Source: Pseudomonas mandelii
GTDB taxonomy: Bacteria > Pseudomonadota > Gammaproteobacteria > Pseudomonadales > Pseudomonadaceae
Length of the DNA stretch: 64,000 nt
Assembly: GCF_900106065.1 (NCBI RefSeq)
Contig: NZ_LT629796.1
Location: forward strand, 6,362,501 to 6,426,500
Direction of reading: 5' to 3'
The translations under genes were made by a program, and so were the position numbers. Positions 26,804 to 35,915 of this stretch are shown in pieces. The notes under the pieces were generated by a model that ran no database searches, had not been told where the DNA came from, and saw only the letters and a program-made list of their open reading frames with translations. How positions within the stretch are numbered: the stretch's first letter is position 1; each line of letters starts with the position of its first letter.

Positions 26804-28485
26804 ATGCGATGACGCACCTGATCGCGGCACCGATTCTGCTGCCGCTGCTGACCGCCGCCCTCATGCTGATGCTCGGCGAGAAACACCGCCCGTTGAAAGC
26901 CAAGATCAACCTGTTCTCCAGCCTGCTGGGCCTGGGGATTTCCGTACTGTTGCTGCAGTGGACGCAAGCCACTGGCGTGCCCGATTCGATCGGCGTCTAC
27001 CTGCCGGGTAACTGGCAAGTGCCATTCGGAATCGTGCTGGTGGTCGATCGCCTGTCGGCGTTGATGCTGGTGCTGACCGGGATCATCGGCGTCAGTGCCT
27101 TGCTGTTCGCCATGGCCCGTTGGGACGGCGCCGGTTCGAGTTTCCACGCACTGTTCCAGATTCAGATGATGGGCCTTTACGGCGCGTTCCTGACGGCGGA
27201 TCTGTTCAACCTGTTCGTGTTTTTCGAAGTGCTGCTGGCGGCCTCCTACGGCCTGATGCTCCACGGTTCGGGCCGGGCGCGGGTGTCCTCGGGCTTGCAT
27301 TACATCTCGATCAACCTGCTGGCGTCGTCGCTGTTCCTGATTGGCGCGGCGCTGATTTATGGCGTCACCGGCACGCTGAACATGGCCGACCTGGCGCTGA
27401 AAATCCCGCTGGTGCCGGAAGCCGATCGCGGCCTGCTGCACGCCGGCGCGGGGATTCTCGCGGTGGCGTTCCTGGCCAAGGCAGGGATGTGGCCGCTGAA
27501 CTTCTGGCTGGTGCCGGCCTATTCCGCCGCCAGCGCACCGGTGGCGGCGATGTTCGCGATCATGACCAAGGTCGGCGTCTACACCTTGCTGCGCTTGTGG
27601 ACCTTGTTGTTCTCCGGCCAGGCCGGGGCGTCGGCGTACTTTGGTGGCGACTGGCTGATTTACGGCGGCATGGCGACCATCGTCTGCGCCGGCGTGGCTA
27701 TCCTCGCCGCGCAACGACTGGAACGCATGGCCAGCCTGAGCATTCTGGTGTCGGCGGGGATTCTGCTGTCGGCCATCGGCTTTGCCCAGCCGAACCTGAT
27801 CGGCGCGGCGCTGTTCTATCTGGTCAGCTCGACCCTGGCGTTGAGCGCGTTGTTCCTGTTGGCCGAGCTGATCGAGCGCTCCCGTTCGGCCAATGAAATG
27901 CCGCTGTTCGACGACGGCGACCTGCTTCCACGGCCGATGGAATCCCTGCAACCGCCCAAAGGCATCAACCTCGATGACGAACAGAAAGCCGTGGTCGGCC
28001 AGGTGATTCCCTGGACCATGGCCTTCCTTGGCTTGAGCTTTATTGCCTGCTCGCTGCTGATTATCGGCATGCCGCCGTTGTCCGGGTTTATCGGCAAACT
28101 CAGCCTGTTGAGTGCCCTGCTCAACCCATTGGGGTTGGGCAATAGCACCGATGTGCCGATATCGAACGCGGCGTGGGGCTTGCTGGCGTTGCTGATCCTG
28201 TCCGGGCTGGCGTCGTTGATTGCCTTCTCGCGGTTGGGCATCCAGCGTTTCTGGACACCCGAAGAACGGCCATCACCGTTGCTGCGACGCTTCGAGTGCG
28301 TGCCGATCATCGTCCTGCTGGGGCTGAGTGTTGCGCTGACCTTCAAGGCCGAACCGCTGATGCGCTACACCCAGGCGGCCGCTGATGCCTTGAACAATCC
28401 GCAGCAATACGTGATGGCGGTACTGGGCACGCGTGTGGTGCCGAGCCCGGAAGCCAGGGCGGCGATGCTGGAGGTGCAGCCATGA
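26800..28485 (+). CDS. Mrp antiporter subunit D
   Basis: A 561-residue second NuoN/MrpD-type proton-channel subunit. The conserved core is FFEVLLAASYGLMLHGSG (with the membrane Glu), followed by FLAKAGMWPLNFWLVPAYSA with the broken-helix Lys region and the MTKVGVYTLLRL segment. It starts four bases before the end of subunit C (ATGA-type overlap) and ends four bases into subunit E. A and D together form the two antiporter-like modules of the complex. Confidence 0.95.
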   Translation: MNAMTHLIAAPILLPLLTAALMLMLGEKHRPLKAKINLFSSLLGLGISVLLLQWTQATGVPDSIGVYLPGNWQVPFGIVLVVDRLSALMLVLTGIIGVSALLFAMARWDGAGSSFHALFQIQMMGLYGAFLTADLFNLFVFFEVLLAASYGLMLHGSGRARVSSGLHYISINLLASSLFLIGAALIYGVTGTLNMADLALKIPLVPEADRGLLHAGAGILAVAFLAKAGMWPLNFWLVPAYSAASAPVAAMFAIMTKVGVYTLLRLWTLLFSGQAGASAYFGGDWLIYGGMATIVCAGVAILAAQRLERMASLSILVSAGILLSAIGFAQPNLIGAALFYLVSSTLALSALFLLAELIERSRSANEMPLFDDGDLLPRPMESLQPPKGINLDDEQKAVVGQVIPWTMAFLGLSFIACSLLIIGMPPLSGFIGKLSLLSALLNPLGLGNSTDVPISNAAWGLLALLILSGLASLIAFSRLGIQRFWTPEERPSPLLRRFECVPIIVLLGLSVALTFKAEPLMRYTQAAADALNNPQQYVMAVLGTRVVPSPEARAAMLEVQP

Positions 28486-28970
28486 AGCGTCTGTTTCCGG
28501 CACCGTGGTTGTCCCTGGCATTGTGGCTGTTGTGGCTGGTGCTGAACCTGTCGATAAGCCCCGGCAACCTGTTGCTCGGCGCGGTGCTGGGGTTCAGCGC
28601 GCCGCTGATGATGCGCAAGCTGCGGCCGCTGCCGATCCGCATTCGTCGACCGGGGGTGATCCTGCGTTTGTTCTTCCTGGTCGGTCGTGACGTGCTGGTG
28701 TCCAACCTCGTCGTGGCCTGGGGCGTGCTCAATGCCGGTCGCCGTCCACCGCGCTCGCGCTTCATCAAGGTCCCGCTGGACTTGCGCGATGCCAACGGCC
28801 TCGCGGCACTGTCGATGATCTGCACGGTGGTCCCCGGGACGGTCTGGTCGGAACTGGCGCTGGACCGCAGCATTCTGTTGCTGCACGTGTTCGATCTGGA
28901 GGATGAAACGCTGTTTATCGAACACTTCAAGGCGACCTACGAGCGCCCCTTGATGGAGATCTTCGAATGA
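28482..28970 (+). CDS. Mrp antiporter subunit E
   Basis: A 162-residue subunit with two or three N-terminal helices (LALWLLWLVLNLSISPGNLLL) and a cytoplasmic tail containing the MnhE motif ALSMICTVVPGTVWSELALD. It is required for complex assembly in characterised Mrp systems. It overlaps its neighbours by four bases on both sides. Confidence 0.93.
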   Translation: MKRLFPAPWLSLALWLLWLVLNLSISPGNLLLGAVLGFSAPLMMRKLRPLPIRIRRPGVILRLFFLVGRDVLVSNLVVAWGVLNAGRRPPRSRFIKVPLDLRDANGLAALSMICTVVPGTVWSELALDRSILLLHVFDLEDETLFIEHFKATYERPLMEIFE

Positions 28971-29245
28971 GCGAATTGCTGTCGAACGCGATCCTGCTGA
29001 GCCTGTTCATCTTTTCGCTGGCGATGATCCTGACCCTGATTCGCCTGTTCAAAGGCCCGTCGGCCCAGGACCGCGTTCTGGCACTGGACTACCTGTACAT
29101 CATCGCGATGCTGATGATGCTGGCGCTTGGCATTCGGTATGCCAGTGACACTTACTTCGAGGCGGCGCTGCTGATCGCCCTGTTCGGCTTCGTCGGCTCG
29201 TTTGCCCTGGCCAAATTCCTGCTGCGTGGCGAGGTGATCGAATGA
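28967..29245 (+). CDS. Mrp antiporter subunit F
   Basis: A 92-residue protein with three helices and the MnhF motif RLFKGPSAQDRVLALDYLY between helices 1 and 2, carrying the conserved Asp pair. It overlaps subunits E and G by four bases each. Homologues include the bile-salt efflux-linked MrpF of Bacillus. Confidence 0.93.
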   Translation: MSELLSNAILLSLFIFSLAMILTLIRLFKGPSAQDRVLALDYLYIIAMLMMLALGIRYASDTYFEAALLIALFGFVGSFALAKFLLRGEVIE

Positions 29246-29604
29246 ACGCGGAACTGTCTCTGTGGGTTGAAATACCCGTGGCGATCCTGCTGGTGCTCGG
29301 CAGTCTGTTTGCGCTGATCGGCGCCATTGGCCTGGTGCGGATGAAGGATTACTTCCAGCGTATGCACCCGCCGGCACTCGCCTCGACCCTGGGGGCGTGG
29401 TGTGTGGCGCTGGCCTCGATCATATATTTTTCGGCGCTAAAGTCCGGGCCGGTGCTGCATGCCTGGCTGATTCCGATCCTGTTGTCGATTACGGTGCCGG
29501 TGACCACATTGCTGCTGGCGCGGGCGGCGCTGTTTCGCAAGCGCATGGCGGGGGATGATGTGCCGGCTGAGGTGAGTAGTCGGCGCACAGAAAGCGGGAG
29601 TTAG
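29242..29604 (+). CDS. Mrp antiporter subunit G
   Basis: A 120-residue last gene of the operon. Three helices, with the MnhG/PhaG hallmark GAIGLVRMKDYFQRMHPPAL after helix 1 and TLGAWCVALASI beginning helix 2. The C-terminal 20 residues are polar and variable. A REPIN follows 32 bases after the stop and probably marks the transcript end. Confidence 0.93.
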   Translation: MNAELSLWVEIPVAILLVLGSLFALIGAIGLVRMKDYFQRMHPPALASTLGAWCVALASIIYFSALKSGPVLHAWLIPILLSITVPVTTLLLARAALFRKRMAGDDVPAEVSSRRTESGS

Positions 29605-29635
29605 TTCGGAAGATTTGTGTTGGATGTCAGGGCCT

Positions 29636-29727
29636 CTTCGCGGGCAAGCCTCGCTCCTACAGGATCGTGGGAAATCACCAACGTGTGATCGACACAAAAC
29701 CTGTAGGAGCGAGGCTTGCCCGCGAAG
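29636..29727. repeat. REP pair (REPIN) after the antiporter operon
   Basis: Inverted REP copies of the CTTCGCGGGCAAGCC class at 29636-29663 and 29700-29727. It separates the antiporter operon from the convergent DUF3995 gene. Confidence 0.92.
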
Positions 29728-29731
29728 CTTT

Positions 29732-30169
29732 TCAGATCCAGGCAACAGCCAACAACCCGGCCCCCAACACCACACACAGCGGCGAATAAGCCCAGGTGTC
29801 GAGTCGGGCAAACTTCGAATCCTTGACCTGCTTGAAAAACCCGATCAGATTCGAATCGCCGATCGCCCTGGCAAACATCAGCATCGCAATGGCGCTGATT
29901 ACCCATTGCAGCGACCAGTGATGCACCGTCGGCAAATACAGGCCGACCCGCAGGCATACCAGCATCGCGATCAACAGCAATCCCACCGCGACCAGCAACG
30001 TGGCAAACCCCGACGGCTTGAAGGCCGGCCTGGATTCCCCTCCCCCCTCTGGCGATATTCGCGGGACCGCCGCCTCGCTACCTAACTTGCCGCCTGCCGC
30101 CCAGTACAGGTGGATCAGGCTGATCAACAGGAAGATGGCAGCCATCCATTGCGCGATCAATAGGCTCAT
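29732..30169 (-). CDS. DUF3995-type small membrane protein
   Basis: A 145-residue inner-membrane protein with four hydrophobic segments: AQWMAAIFLLISLIHLYWAA at the N-terminus, then LLVAVGLLLIAMLVCLRVG, VISAIAMLMFARAIG and a C-terminal VVLGAGLLAVAWI. The arrangement fits DUF3995. Function is unknown. The start is the ATG at 30169, because the longer frame upstream overlaps the divergent gene's promoter and is poorly coding. Confidence 0.75.
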   Translation of the reverse strand: MSLLIAQWMAAIFLLISLIHLYWAAGGKLGSEAAVPRISPEGGGESRPAFKPSGFATLLVAVGLLLIAMLVCLRVGLYLPTVHHWSLQWVISAIAMLMFARAIGDSNLIGFFKQVKDSKFARLDTWAYSPLCVVLGAGLLAVAWI

Positions 30170-30264
30170 GTTCAGACATCCAGCGTGAAATGTCGCAGCA
30201 GGATGAACTTCATTGAACGATTTTGTAAGGGTATTCGTCATCGACGATGATAAAGTGCCGCTCC

Positions 30265-30651
30265 ATGAAACTCGCCCGAACTGATCGCACATTGATGGCA
30301 TGGATGCTTTATTGCTGCGTCCTGTTCAATGTGTTCGCCTGCAGTATCGGTCACGGGCAAATGGTCGGGATGCAGCTCAACGGCATCGGCGGCCCGTTCT
30401 GTTCGGTTGATCCGGCGACCCAGGCGCCAGTTTCCTCGAACTCCTCGGACGACAACCTGCCGACCCTGTCCAAAGCCTTTGGTTGCCCGCTGTGTTCCAC
30501 CGGCGGCATGGGCCCGGCGCTCAACTCCAGCCTGACCCTGGCGATACTCCCGGAGCAGCACAGCCCGCCTCTGGCTGTCATCGCCAACACTGACCTCCCC
30601 GCCCGTTTCACCTGGCCCTCGGCCAATCCTCGCGCTCCGCCTGTCGCCTGA
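30265..30651 (+). CDS. DUF2946-type exported protein, probably linked to the downstream TonB receptor
   Basis: A 128-residue protein with an N-terminal hydrophobic segment (TLMAWMLYCCVLFNVFACSI) and a Cys-containing segment FGCPLCSTGGMG, the layout of DUF2946 proteins that often accompany metal or siderophore TonB receptors. It ends 89 bases before the receptor gene on the same strand, suggesting an operon. I start at 30265 (MKLARTDRTLM); an ATG at 30247 is also in frame. A copper-related role is possible from the family's usual company but is not shown. Confidence 0.72.
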   Translation: MKLARTDRTLMAWMLYCCVLFNVFACSIGHGQMVGMQLNGIGGPFCSVDPATQAPVSSNSSDDNLPTLSKAFGCPLCSTGGMGPALNSSLTLAILPEQHSPPLAVIANTDLPARFTWPSANPRAPPVA

Positions 30652-30740
30652 ATTTCTTCGCCTTTCCCGATCAGCCCACTGCGCCAACGCGTGGCGTTCG
30701 CCCGTGCGCTGTTTCTTAGCCAGGAATTCAGGATTCATCG

Positions 30741-32888
30741 ATGAAACATGCTGCTTTGTTAGTAAGCCCTTTGCTGGCCAGCCTGTGCGGCTGCCTGTCT
30801 GTTAACGCATGGGCGCAATCCACCGTCGACCTCGCACCGATTACCATTGATGGCGAAGCGACGACCGAGCCAGGGCTGAGCCTCGATCAGTCCAGCGGCA
30901 TGGCCTCGCGTCTGGGCCTGAGCGTGCGGGAAACCCCGGCATCAGTCGCCATCGCCAACCGCCACGACATCGAGCGCCACGGCGCGCAAAACTTCCAGGA
31001 CGCCGCCAACACCTTGCCGGGTGTCAACGCCAGCGCACCGCCGGGTTTCGGCGGGTTCGTTTCCTACCGCGGTTTCACCAGCGGTCAGATCACACAGATG
31101 TTCAACGGCATCAACGTCTCTGGCGGCCTCGCCCGGCCAGTGGATGCATGGATATACGATCGGGTCGAACTGGTGGGTGGCCCCTCGTCGCTGATCAATG
31201 GCGCCGGCTCCGTGGGTGGCTCATTGAACTACGTGACCAAACTTGCGACCCGCGAAGAGCAAGCGGTCGAAGGTCGTGTCAGTTACGGGACTTATGACAC
31301 GACCGAGACCGCGTTCGGACTTAACCACGCACTCAGCGAGGCCGGGGATGATGTGCAGCACTACGCGCGCCTCGACGTCAGCCACAACACCGGCAATGGC
31401 TACATCGACCGCCAGGAGCGCGATGCCTGGAGTGTCGCGTTTTCGCTGCTCAGCGACCTGACGCCCAACCTGTCCCACACCCTCGCGCTGGAATATCAGG
31501 ACGAACACGAAGACAGTCCTTACTGGGGCACACCTGTGCTCAATCCCAAGGCGGGCGAGCTGAAAATCGACAAACACAATCGTTTCAACAATTACAACGT
31601 TGAAGACGGGCGTTACGAGCAGCGCACGATCTGGGCTCGCTCGATCATCGACTACCGGATCACCGACAGCACCACCCTGCGCAACACGCTTTACCACCTC
31701 GACAGCCAGCGCGATTACCGCAACCTGGAAACCTATCAGTACAACGCCGACAACAGCGCGGTGAATCGCTCCACGGCGTATCAGGTCCGGCATCAGGGCG
31801 AACAGAACGGCAACCAGTTCGAACTGCGCCACGACAACACGCTATTGGGCCTGGAGACCACCTGGTCTGGCGGTTTCGAGTACAAGGTCAACCAGACCAC
31901 CAACTCGCCGTTGAACGTCAAAGGCGCAAGCACCGTTGACCCGAATAACTTCCAGCCGGGACACTTCTACGACATTCCCGGCACCCGACCGGGATTTGTC
32001 AGCGACAAGACCAACGAGGTCACCACCAAAGCCCTGTTCGCCGAAAACCGCCTGGCGCTGACCGACAAACTGGCGCTGCTGACCGGCCTGCGTTACGACG
32101 ATATCGACCTGGACGTGACCAATCACCGGCAAGTGACCGCCAGCAATCCCCGCCATTTGAAACGTAGTTGGGAGCCGGTGACGGGAAGGCTCGGCCTGAC
32201 CTACCAGTTCATTCCCTCCGCCAACGTCTACGTGCAATACAGCACCGCTGCCGAACAACCCAACGGCACGCAGGATTTCGACGTGTCCACCGGCAAGCAA
32301 TGGGAAGTCGGCAGCAAGTTCGATTATCTGGACGGGCGCGGTTCGGCAACGGTGGCGGCGTACACGATTGAGCGCAAGGATTTCGCAGTGACCGATCCGC
32401 TGGACCCGACCCTCAGCATTCCAGTGGGCCAGCAGACGTCGAAGGGGATTGAATTGGCCAGTTCGTTGCAAATCACCGACAAGCTGTTTGCCGAGGGCAA
32501 CTTCGCGTGGGTTGACGCACAGTACGACGCGTTCACTGAGAAAAATGCGGCGGGCGTGGTGGTATCACGCAAGGGCAACACGCCGACCAATGTGCCGGAC
32601 CGGGTCGGCAATGTGTGGCTGACCTATGACTTCGCACCGCAGTGGCAAGGGGGTGTCGATGCGCGCTATGTGGCCTCAGTGTTTGCCGACAGCGCCAACA
32701 CCATGACGGTGCCGTCGTACACGCTCTACGGCACGTTTCTCCGTTACGAGGTCGACCGCCACACCACCGTCACCGGCCGAGTGCGAAATCTGACCAATGA
32801 GGTGTATGCCGAGTTTGCGCATGTGTCGCCGGCGTATTACCTCGGAACACCGCGAACGTTTGAGCTTGCGGTGCAAACGCGTTTTTAA
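30741..32888 (+). CDS. TonB-dependent siderophore-type receptor
   Basis: A 715-residue outer-membrane receptor. The signal peptide ends at VNAWAQ (about residue 25). A TonB-box-like stretch APITIDGEA follows. The plug domain covers about 55-165 (LPGVNASAPPGFGGFVSYRG, DRVELVGGPSSLINGAGSVG), then a 22-strand barrel ending in the aromatic C-terminus ELAVQTRF. There is no N-terminal signalling (STN) domain, so it does not regulate a sigma factor. The substrate is unknown, and ferric siderophores or a metal chelate are the usual ligands. It follows the DUF2946 gene in the same direction. Confidence 0.9.
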   Translation: MKHAALLVSPLLASLCGCLSVNAWAQSTVDLAPITIDGEATTEPGLSLDQSSGMASRLGLSVRETPASVAIANRHDIERHGAQNFQDAANTLPGVNASAPPGFGGFVSYRGFTSGQITQMFNGINVSGGLARPVDAWIYDRVELVGGPSSLINGAGSVGGSLNYVTKLATREEQAVEGRVSYGTYDTTETAFGLNHALSEAGDDVQHYARLDVSHNTGNGYIDRQERDAWSVAFSLLSDLTPNLSHTLALEYQDEHEDSPYWGTPVLNPKAGELKIDKHNRFNNYNVEDGRYEQRTIWARSIIDYRITDSTTLRNTLYHLDSQRDYRNLETYQYNADNSAVNRSTAYQVRHQGEQNGNQFELRHDNTLLGLETTWSGGFEYKVNQTTNSPLNVKGASTVDPNNFQPGHFYDIPGTRPGFVSDKTNEVTTKALFAENRLALTDKLALLTGLRYDDIDLDVTNHRQVTASNPRHLKRSWEPVTGRLGLTYQFIPSANVYVQYSTAAEQPNGTQDFDVSTGKQWEVGSKFDYLDGRGSATVAAYTIERKDFAVTDPLDPTLSIPVGQQTSKGIELASSLQITDKLFAEGNFAWVDAQYDAFTEKNAAGVVVSRKGNTPTNVPDRVGNVWLTYDFAPQWQGGVDARYVASVFADSANTMTVPSYTLYGTFLRYEVDRHTTVTGRVRNLTNEVYAEFAHVSPAYYLGTPRTFELAVQTRF

Positions 32889-32901
32889 CCCTGCACATCT
32901 C

Positions 32902-32933
32902 TTGTGGCGAGGGAGCTTGCTCCCTCGCCACAA
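32902..32933. repeat. Single REP-like perfect palindrome, probable terminator
   Basis: TTGTGGCGAGGGAGC, two bases, then the exact reverse complement. It is a second REP class (GTGGCGAGGGAGCTTGCTCC), also at 36183 and 39934. It occupies nearly all of the space between the convergent receptor and binding-protein genes and ends four bases from the latter's stop. Confidence 0.9.
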
Positions 32934-32936
32934 TAG

Positions 32937-33953
32937 TCACTGGAGACTGGCGGAGACTTTATCCGCCACATCCTTCGGCACCCACGTCTGCCATACTTCT
33001 GGGTGCGCCTTCATGAACGCCTCCGCCGCTTGCCGTGGCGGGGTATGTTTTTCGCTCATTTGGGCCAGTGCCTTGTTCAAGGGGTCGATCGGAAAATCGA
33101 CCTTGCTGAAGAAATCGGCAATCTGCGGATACTGCTTTTGAAAAGGTGTGGACACGCCAATCGACAGCTTCGAGGCCAGCGAGCGAGTCGGTTTCGGATT
33201 AGGGTTATCAGCGTCCGTCAGGGTTTTCCAGGCTTCGGCATCAAAGGGCGGTTCCTCCAGCTGAATCAGCTTGAAGCGCCCAAGCAACGGCGTCGGTGAC
33301 CAGTAATAAAACAGCACAGGCTTGCCACGACGGATCGACGAACTGATCTCTGCATCCAGCGCTGCACCGGAACCGCTGCGGAAATTCACATAGCTGTCGT
33401 TCAGGCCATAAGCCGTGAGTTTCTGTTTGTTCACCACTTCCGATGTCCAGCCAATCGGACTGTTGAGGAAGCGTCCCTTGCCCGGGCTTTCCGGATCGCT
33501 GAACACATCCTTGTACTTGGGCAGGTCGCTGACACTGCGCAGATCTGGCGCCAATGGCTTGATGCCCTTGGCCGGGTCGCCCTTGATCACGTATTCCGGC
33601 ACCCACCAGCCTTCAGTGGCACCCTTGACCGTGTCGCCCAGGCTCACGACCTTGCCCTCGGCTTCAGCCTTGACCCAGACCGGGCTGCGACCGGCCCACT
33701 CCTCGCCAATGACCTGAATGTCATTGTTGGCCAAGGCGGTTTCCAGGGTGATGGTGGTCCCGGGCAAGGTGTCGGTCGGCAGGCCGTAGCCCTTCTCGAC
33801 GATGATCCGCAGGATGTCGGTGATCAGGCTGCCACTTTCCCAGTTCAGGTCGGCAAAATGGATCGGCGCCTGGGCAGCGGATACCGGAATGGGTGAACTC
33901 AATACACCCAATGCGGCCAGTGCACCAACCAACAACCGTCGAAATCCTTTCAT
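32937..33953 (-). CDS. ABC transporter substrate-binding protein (glycine betaine/ProX-like)
   Basis: A 338-residue periplasmic binding protein of the OpuAC/ProX family. The signal peptide ends at PVSAAQA. The mature protein begins IHFADLNWESGSLITDILR and contains EEWAGRSPVWVKAEAEG and FYYWSPTPLLGRFKLIQL, with the aromatic residues expected for quaternary-ammonium binding. It is a solitary gene: no permease or ATPase is adjacent, so it probably serves a transporter encoded elsewhere. The ATG at 33953 is preceded by CGAGGTGC; the frame upstream of it lacks a site. Confidence 0.85.
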   Translation of the reverse strand: MKGFRRLLVGALAALGVLSSPIPVSAAQAPIHFADLNWESGSLITDILRIIVEKGYGLPTDTLPGTTITLETALANNDIQVIGEEWAGRSPVWVKAEAEGKVVSLGDTVKGATEGWWVPEYVIKGDPAKGIKPLAPDLRSVSDLPKYKDVFSDPESPGKGRFLNSPIGWTSEVVNKQKLTAYGLNDSYVNFRSGSGAALDAEISSSIRRGKPVLFYYWSPTPLLGRFKLIQLEEPPFDAEAWKTLTDADNPNPKPTRSLASKLSIGVSTPFQKQYPQIADFFSKVDFPIDPLNKALAQMSEKHTPPRQAAEAFMKAHPEVWQTWVPKDVADKVSASLQ

Positions 33954-34071
33954 GCTTTTGCACCTCGTGCTGTTCACAGCAAATAGCAGGATGGCCTGAC
34001 AGAAGACCGCAAGCCTCTGAATACTCAGTCAACTGACTGTAGTAGAGGTTCCTGCTTTCGAGAGGGGCGAT

Positions 34072-34275
34072 TCAATTTTCGGAAGTTTCCTGCAAGCGTG
34101 CCAGCTCTCTTCTGACCATGCTGGCGTAAGCCGCCGGGCGCAGCGTGTAAATCTGTGACGCCACCCACGTCAGCCAGCCTCCCTGCAGAACAGCCTTGTG
34201 CTCGAACAGCCGTCGGGCTTCGAGGTGCGCACTGGCCTGGTTCTGTTCGTGGAAGTCGGCGCGGGTCAGGGTCAT
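34072..34275 (-). CDS. Small hypothetical protein translationally coupled to its upstream gene
   Basis: A 67-residue protein, MTLTRADFHEQNQASAHLEA onwards, with one weakly hydrophobic segment (VLQGGWLTWVASQIYTL). Its ATG overlaps the stop codon of the preceding gene (TAATG), which supports the start and a joint role. No domain is recognised. Function is unknown. Confidence 0.65.
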   Translation of the reverse strand: MTLTRADFHEQNQASAHLEARRLFEHKAVLQGGWLTWVASQIYTLRPAAYASMVRRELARLQETSEN

Positions 34276-34745
34276 TACTCGCTGGCCTTGAACGTGATCA
34301 GTTCGCCTTTGCGCCACTTGGCGGCTTTGGCGGTCACGGCTTTCAGGGTTTTGGTCAGGCCTTCCTGCAACTGCTGGTGCGCGGCGAAGACCATCACCAC
34401 GCTATGACCTTCCTTGAACACAATCGCATGACCCTCTGCGGTGGTGACAAAGGCGTAATCGCCCAGCCCGTAAACCGTCAGTTTGATTTCACGGAACTTG
34501 ATGTCGAGCTTGCCGCCTTCACGACTGGGCAGAACCGAAGCGCTGAAATGATCGCCGACCTTGAGCTTCAGCCCTGGCTTGTCGTCGACCACCAGCGCCT
34601 CTTCGGTGTCGATCTCGGCAATGTAAATGCCTTCAGCGTTCTGTTCGGTGATGTAAACGAAACGTGACTGAAACTGTTTAACCAGCTTTGCGCGCAAATC
34701 ACCCAGCACGAACAAAGCATGCATATCGAGATTACTTACTGCCAA
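34275..34745 (-). CDS. Hypothetical cytoplasmic protein, first gene of a two-gene unit
   Basis: A 156-residue protein without signal peptide or membrane helix. It is beta-rich with charged strands (FVYITEQNAEGIYIAEIDTE, GDHFSASVLPSREGGKLDIK) and a Lys-rich C-terminus. I do not recognise the family. It is coupled by a one-base overlap to the 67-residue gene downstream. An internal ATG at 34724 (MHALFVLGDL) is an alternative start. Confidence 0.7.
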   Translation of the reverse strand: MAVSNLDMHALFVLGDLRAKLVKQFQSRFVYITEQNAEGIYIAEIDTEEALVVDDKPGLKLKVGDHFSASVLPSREGGKLDIKFREIKLTVYGLGDYAFVTTAEGHAIVFKEGHSVVMVFAAHQQLQEGLTKTLKAVTAKAAKWRKGELITFKASE

Positions 34746-35155
34746 GGAAACATCCCCACATCTGAAAATGATGCCGCACGCAGAAAAAGCGCACAGCAGA
34801 AAAAAGCGGCCATGCCGAAGTGTTGCCGTAAGACCCGGGTTGAAATCCTGAGCCGAGCAGAGCGCTCATGCCTCGCGAGGTCAGTGAGATTACTGGAATA
34901 TCACTCGCGCCGTCCTCTGTGAAAGTCGTCAGATGTTGAAGGAAAAAGCCCTTCTCACAGCCAGAGGAAACCGGATTACCAACTTTAGGGAAAAAACTCT
35001 TTAAAAAAAGCACTTTTCCGACATATCGCAAATAAAAAATTGCTTTAGATGAACACTGTTCGCTAACCAGTGCGGGTGATTCTAGAGCAGCGATGCTCAC
35101 CGAGACTACCCAAAACGATGTACACACGTCGGTAAAACAATGAAAAGGACTTCAC
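34746..35155. other. AT-richer intergenic region without a supported gene
   Basis: About 410 bases. The part from 34980 to 35050 is A-rich (AAAAAACTCTTTAAAAAAAG) and may hold promoters. A minus-strand open frame of 131 codons exists but has no ribosome-binding site and unlikely composition. No terminator-tailed small RNA could be drawn with confidence. Confidence 0.4.
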
Positions 35156-35404
35156 ATGTGCACCATGACTCACTTCGCTTCCCCCCAGACAACGCGCGCA
35201 AACAATTACGCCCCGTTGCACCCGGCGGTGTTCCAGCCGCATGAATTGCAGCCTGAAAGCCTGCTGCTGCCACGCTTTCAGGTGGTGCTGGCCGGTAATG
35301 CCTTCTTCCATATCAAGGAAATTTCTACGGGTCGTGTAAGAGGTTTCCGTGGCTGCCATAACGAAGCCTGCGCACTTGCCCGCTCACTTGAGTCTCGCAT
35401 CTGA
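35156..35404 (+). CDS. Small hypothetical protein
   Basis: An 82-residue protein. AAAGGA six bases before the ATG supports the start. The C-terminal half (RFQVVLAGNAFFHIKEISTG, then VRGFRGCHNEACALARSLE) has a plausible mixed alpha/beta pattern. The N-terminal 30 residues look unstructured. No family recognised. It is a lone gene between the AT-rich gap and another small gene. Confidence 0.55.
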   Translation: MCTMTHFASPQTTRANNYAPLHPAVFQPHELQPESLLLPRFQVVLAGNAFFHIKEISTGRVRGFRGCHNEACALARSLESRI

Positions 35405-35563
35405 CGCGTTCGCCTGCCTTCATGCCTATAGACGTTTCGTCATGCCGGCGACTTAACTCAGCCGCCGGCAGGCAACTACTGCCATACTGCCCGACCAATG
35501 AAATTCGTCCCCAGGACGGACGGCATTCAACACAACAATATATTTCCAAGGGAAGGCAGCTAC

Positions 35564-35794
35564 GTGACGGAATTTGATATCGGTGAATTTTTTATCCGGG
35601 GCGAAGCCAGAGAGGTCGAAGGCGAATTCCAGGCAGTCATTGTCATGCGTGCCAAACCACCGTTGACCACGGTGACGTATCACCAAGTCGAGAAGGATCG
35701 CTGGTTCAAGACCTCGGACGTCGCTGCCATAGCCGCCAAAGAAGCTGCCCAGGCTCTGAAAACGGCTGTCGATGAAGGTGCATTGAAAGCCTGA
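35564..35794 (+). CDS. Small hypothetical protein
   Basis: A 76-residue cytoplasmic protein starting at a GTG (VTEFDIGEFFIRGEAREVEG) with GGGAAGG ten bases upstream; the open frame runs to 35498 without a better site. It shows a compact beta-beta-beta-alpha pattern ending in an Ala-rich amphipathic helix (SDVAAIAAKEAAQALKTAVD). No family recognised. Confidence 0.6.
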   Translation: MTEFDIGEFFIRGEAREVEGEFQAVIVMRAKPPLTTVTYHQVEKDRWFKTSDVAAIAAKEAAQALKTAVDEGALKA

Positions 35795-35915
35795 TCGTCG
35801 GATTTGCCGTCTATGCTCTCTCCTGCTTCCCCACATCGCAATCGAACTCCTGAAGCGCGGCCCGCTCAGATGCCATGAAGCCGCACCTCAGATCGCGACC
35901 CGCAAGGAGATGAAG

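Noticed and set aside
34950..35050. Possible small RNA in the A-rich gap
   Set aside because: No clear terminator hairpin or promoter pair could be drawn, so it is not claimed.
34732..35127. 131-codon minus-strand open frame in the AT-rich gap
   Set aside because: No ribosome-binding site, Cys/Phe-rich unlikely composition, and it overlaps the start of the 156-residue gene.
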